Shown here: positions 6,680 to 7,041 of the stretch, piece by piece | Position numbering within the stretch: the stretch's first letter is position 1 | Layout: every line of letters begins with the position of its first letter | NCBI GenBank assembly: GCA_958447915.1 | Contig: CAUDCB010000099.1 | Location: 1 to 7,041 of the forward strand | Origin: an uncultured Collinsella sp. | GTDB taxonomy: Bacteria; Actinomycetota; Coriobacteriia; Coriobacteriales; Coriobacteriaceae | DNA length: 7,041 nt | Reading direction: 5' to 3' | Program-made: the position numbers and the translations under genes | The notes under the pieces: model-generated | The model's database searches: none | What the model saw: the letters and a program-made list of their open reading frames with translations, nothing else | Told to the model about the DNA's origin: nothing

Positions 6680-6714
6680 AAAGCGCGGCCGTTTTCTCCG
6701 AACGGTCGCGCTTT
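6680..6714 (+). terminator. Hairpin terminator after the lipoprotein gene
   Basis: The arms 6680-6693 and 6701-6714 pair at all 14 positions in RNA with one G-U pair, around a seven-base loop (TTCTCCG). The stem has a GC-rich core (GCGCGGCCG) and ends in AAA/TTT pairs. It begins 19 bases after the TAG stop. The T-run is short and lies within the stem, but the position and stability fit an intrinsic terminator. Confidence 0.72.
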
Positions 6715-6805
6715 GCATTGAGCCATTCACGGAATGAACCGTGCCACCATGCTCGCGATGGCAGATGATGAAAAAGTCGGCTTAATTAAAGAAAGGCGAA
6801 GCGGG

Positions 6806-7041
6806 ATGACGAAAAATACCTTGTTTACAACAATAACGCAAAAACTTGTCTTTGGCGGTTTGCTGGCCGTTACGGCCGTGGCGGCAGCCGGGTGTATCTG
6901 GATGTTTTTGACGCGCAATCCTACAACGATCACCGATGATTCGATTCGCGAGGAGATTTCGCCGGTTGTAAAGCTCGTGACGTACGAGTACAACTTCACG
7001 CAGCTGCTTTCAATTGATGAAGCGGGGAATCCGCTTGGGTG
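6806..7041 (+). CDS. Membrane-anchored protein, probable DUF4230 family (5' part only)
   Basis: An open frame of 78 complete codons that runs off the right edge. ATG 6806 is favoured because GAAAGG (6791-6796) lies nine bases upstream; the frame is also open from ATG 6734, 6749 and 6758, which lack clear ribosome sites. Residues 13-35 form one hydrophobic helix (KLVFGGLLAVTAVAA onward), preceded by a Lys-containing N-terminus, so the rest should face outward. Residues 48-66, reading EEISPVVKLVTYEYNFTQL, resemble the opening strand of DUF4230 proteins, in which an L-x-T-x-E-Y-x-Y/F pattern follows a single N-terminal membrane helix. The function of that family is unknown. It is transcribed in the same direction as the lipoprotein, but the terminator between them suggests its own promoter; I found no convincing one at 6715-6805. 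The family call rests on a short stretch. Confidence 0.6.
   Translation, partial: MTKNTLFTTITQKLVFGGLLAVTAVAAAGCIWMFLTRNPTTITDDSIREEISPVVKLVTYEYNFTQLLSIDEAGNPLG

Noticed and set aside
6728..6743. CACGG / CCGTG inverted repeat before the last gene
   Set aside because: Five-base arms with a six-base gap are too short to support an operator or terminator.
6806..6910. AAGC in the membrane helix of the last gene, as a lipobox
   Set aside because: The residue at -3 is Ala, and the cysteine is followed by more hydrophobic residues (IWMFL), so the segment reads as an uncleaved membrane helix.

Overview
The window looks like chromosomal DNA of a high-GC gut actinobacterium, most likely a Collinsella-type member of the Coriobacteriia. 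This is inferred from GC-rich codon use, strong GGAGG-type ribosome binding sites, and a perfect palindrome built on GACAAAGGGAC / GTCCCTTTGTC at 3672-3702, which I recall (unverified) as a common dispersed intergenic repeat in these genomes. No RNA genes, CRISPR arrays or insertion-sequence transposases are visible.

Left part (1-4810). A 372-aa AAA-type ATPase with a C-terminal winged helix (43-1161, +) overlaps or nearly abuts an 837-aa UvrA-family twin ABC ATPase (1154-3667, +), so the two are probably one operon. The UvrA-like protein keeps both ABC modules and the zinc modules, but has no room for the UvrB-binding domain of housekeeping UvrA, so it resembles the UvrA2-type accessory proteins. 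After the palindrome, a second AAA ATPase of the same family (3710-4810, -) converges on it. The two AAA proteins share motif order and several near-identical blocks, so a UvrA2-like gene is bracketed by two paralogous STAND/Orc-like ATPases. This arrangement is the best candidate here for an uncharacterised DNA-transaction or stress module.

Middle (4811-5650). The second ATPase gene starts with GTG behind a strong ribosome binding site. It is divergent from a free-standing 200-aa serine recombinase (5048-5650, +). The AT-rich spacer between them holds a 15-bp direct repeat with a partial inverted copy between the two units, and a separate 25-bp near-perfect palindrome over a possible recombinase promoter. 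Both look like protein-binding sites.

Right part (5651-7041). A 270-aa lipoprotein with a C-terminal FxLYD-type domain (5849-6661, +) is followed by a clear hairpin terminator. Then comes the 5' part of a membrane-anchored protein that looks like a DUF4230 family member (from 6806, cut by the window edge). These two are envelope proteins of unknown function, visibly more AT-rich than the UvrA-like gene, and appear unrelated to the ATPase module.
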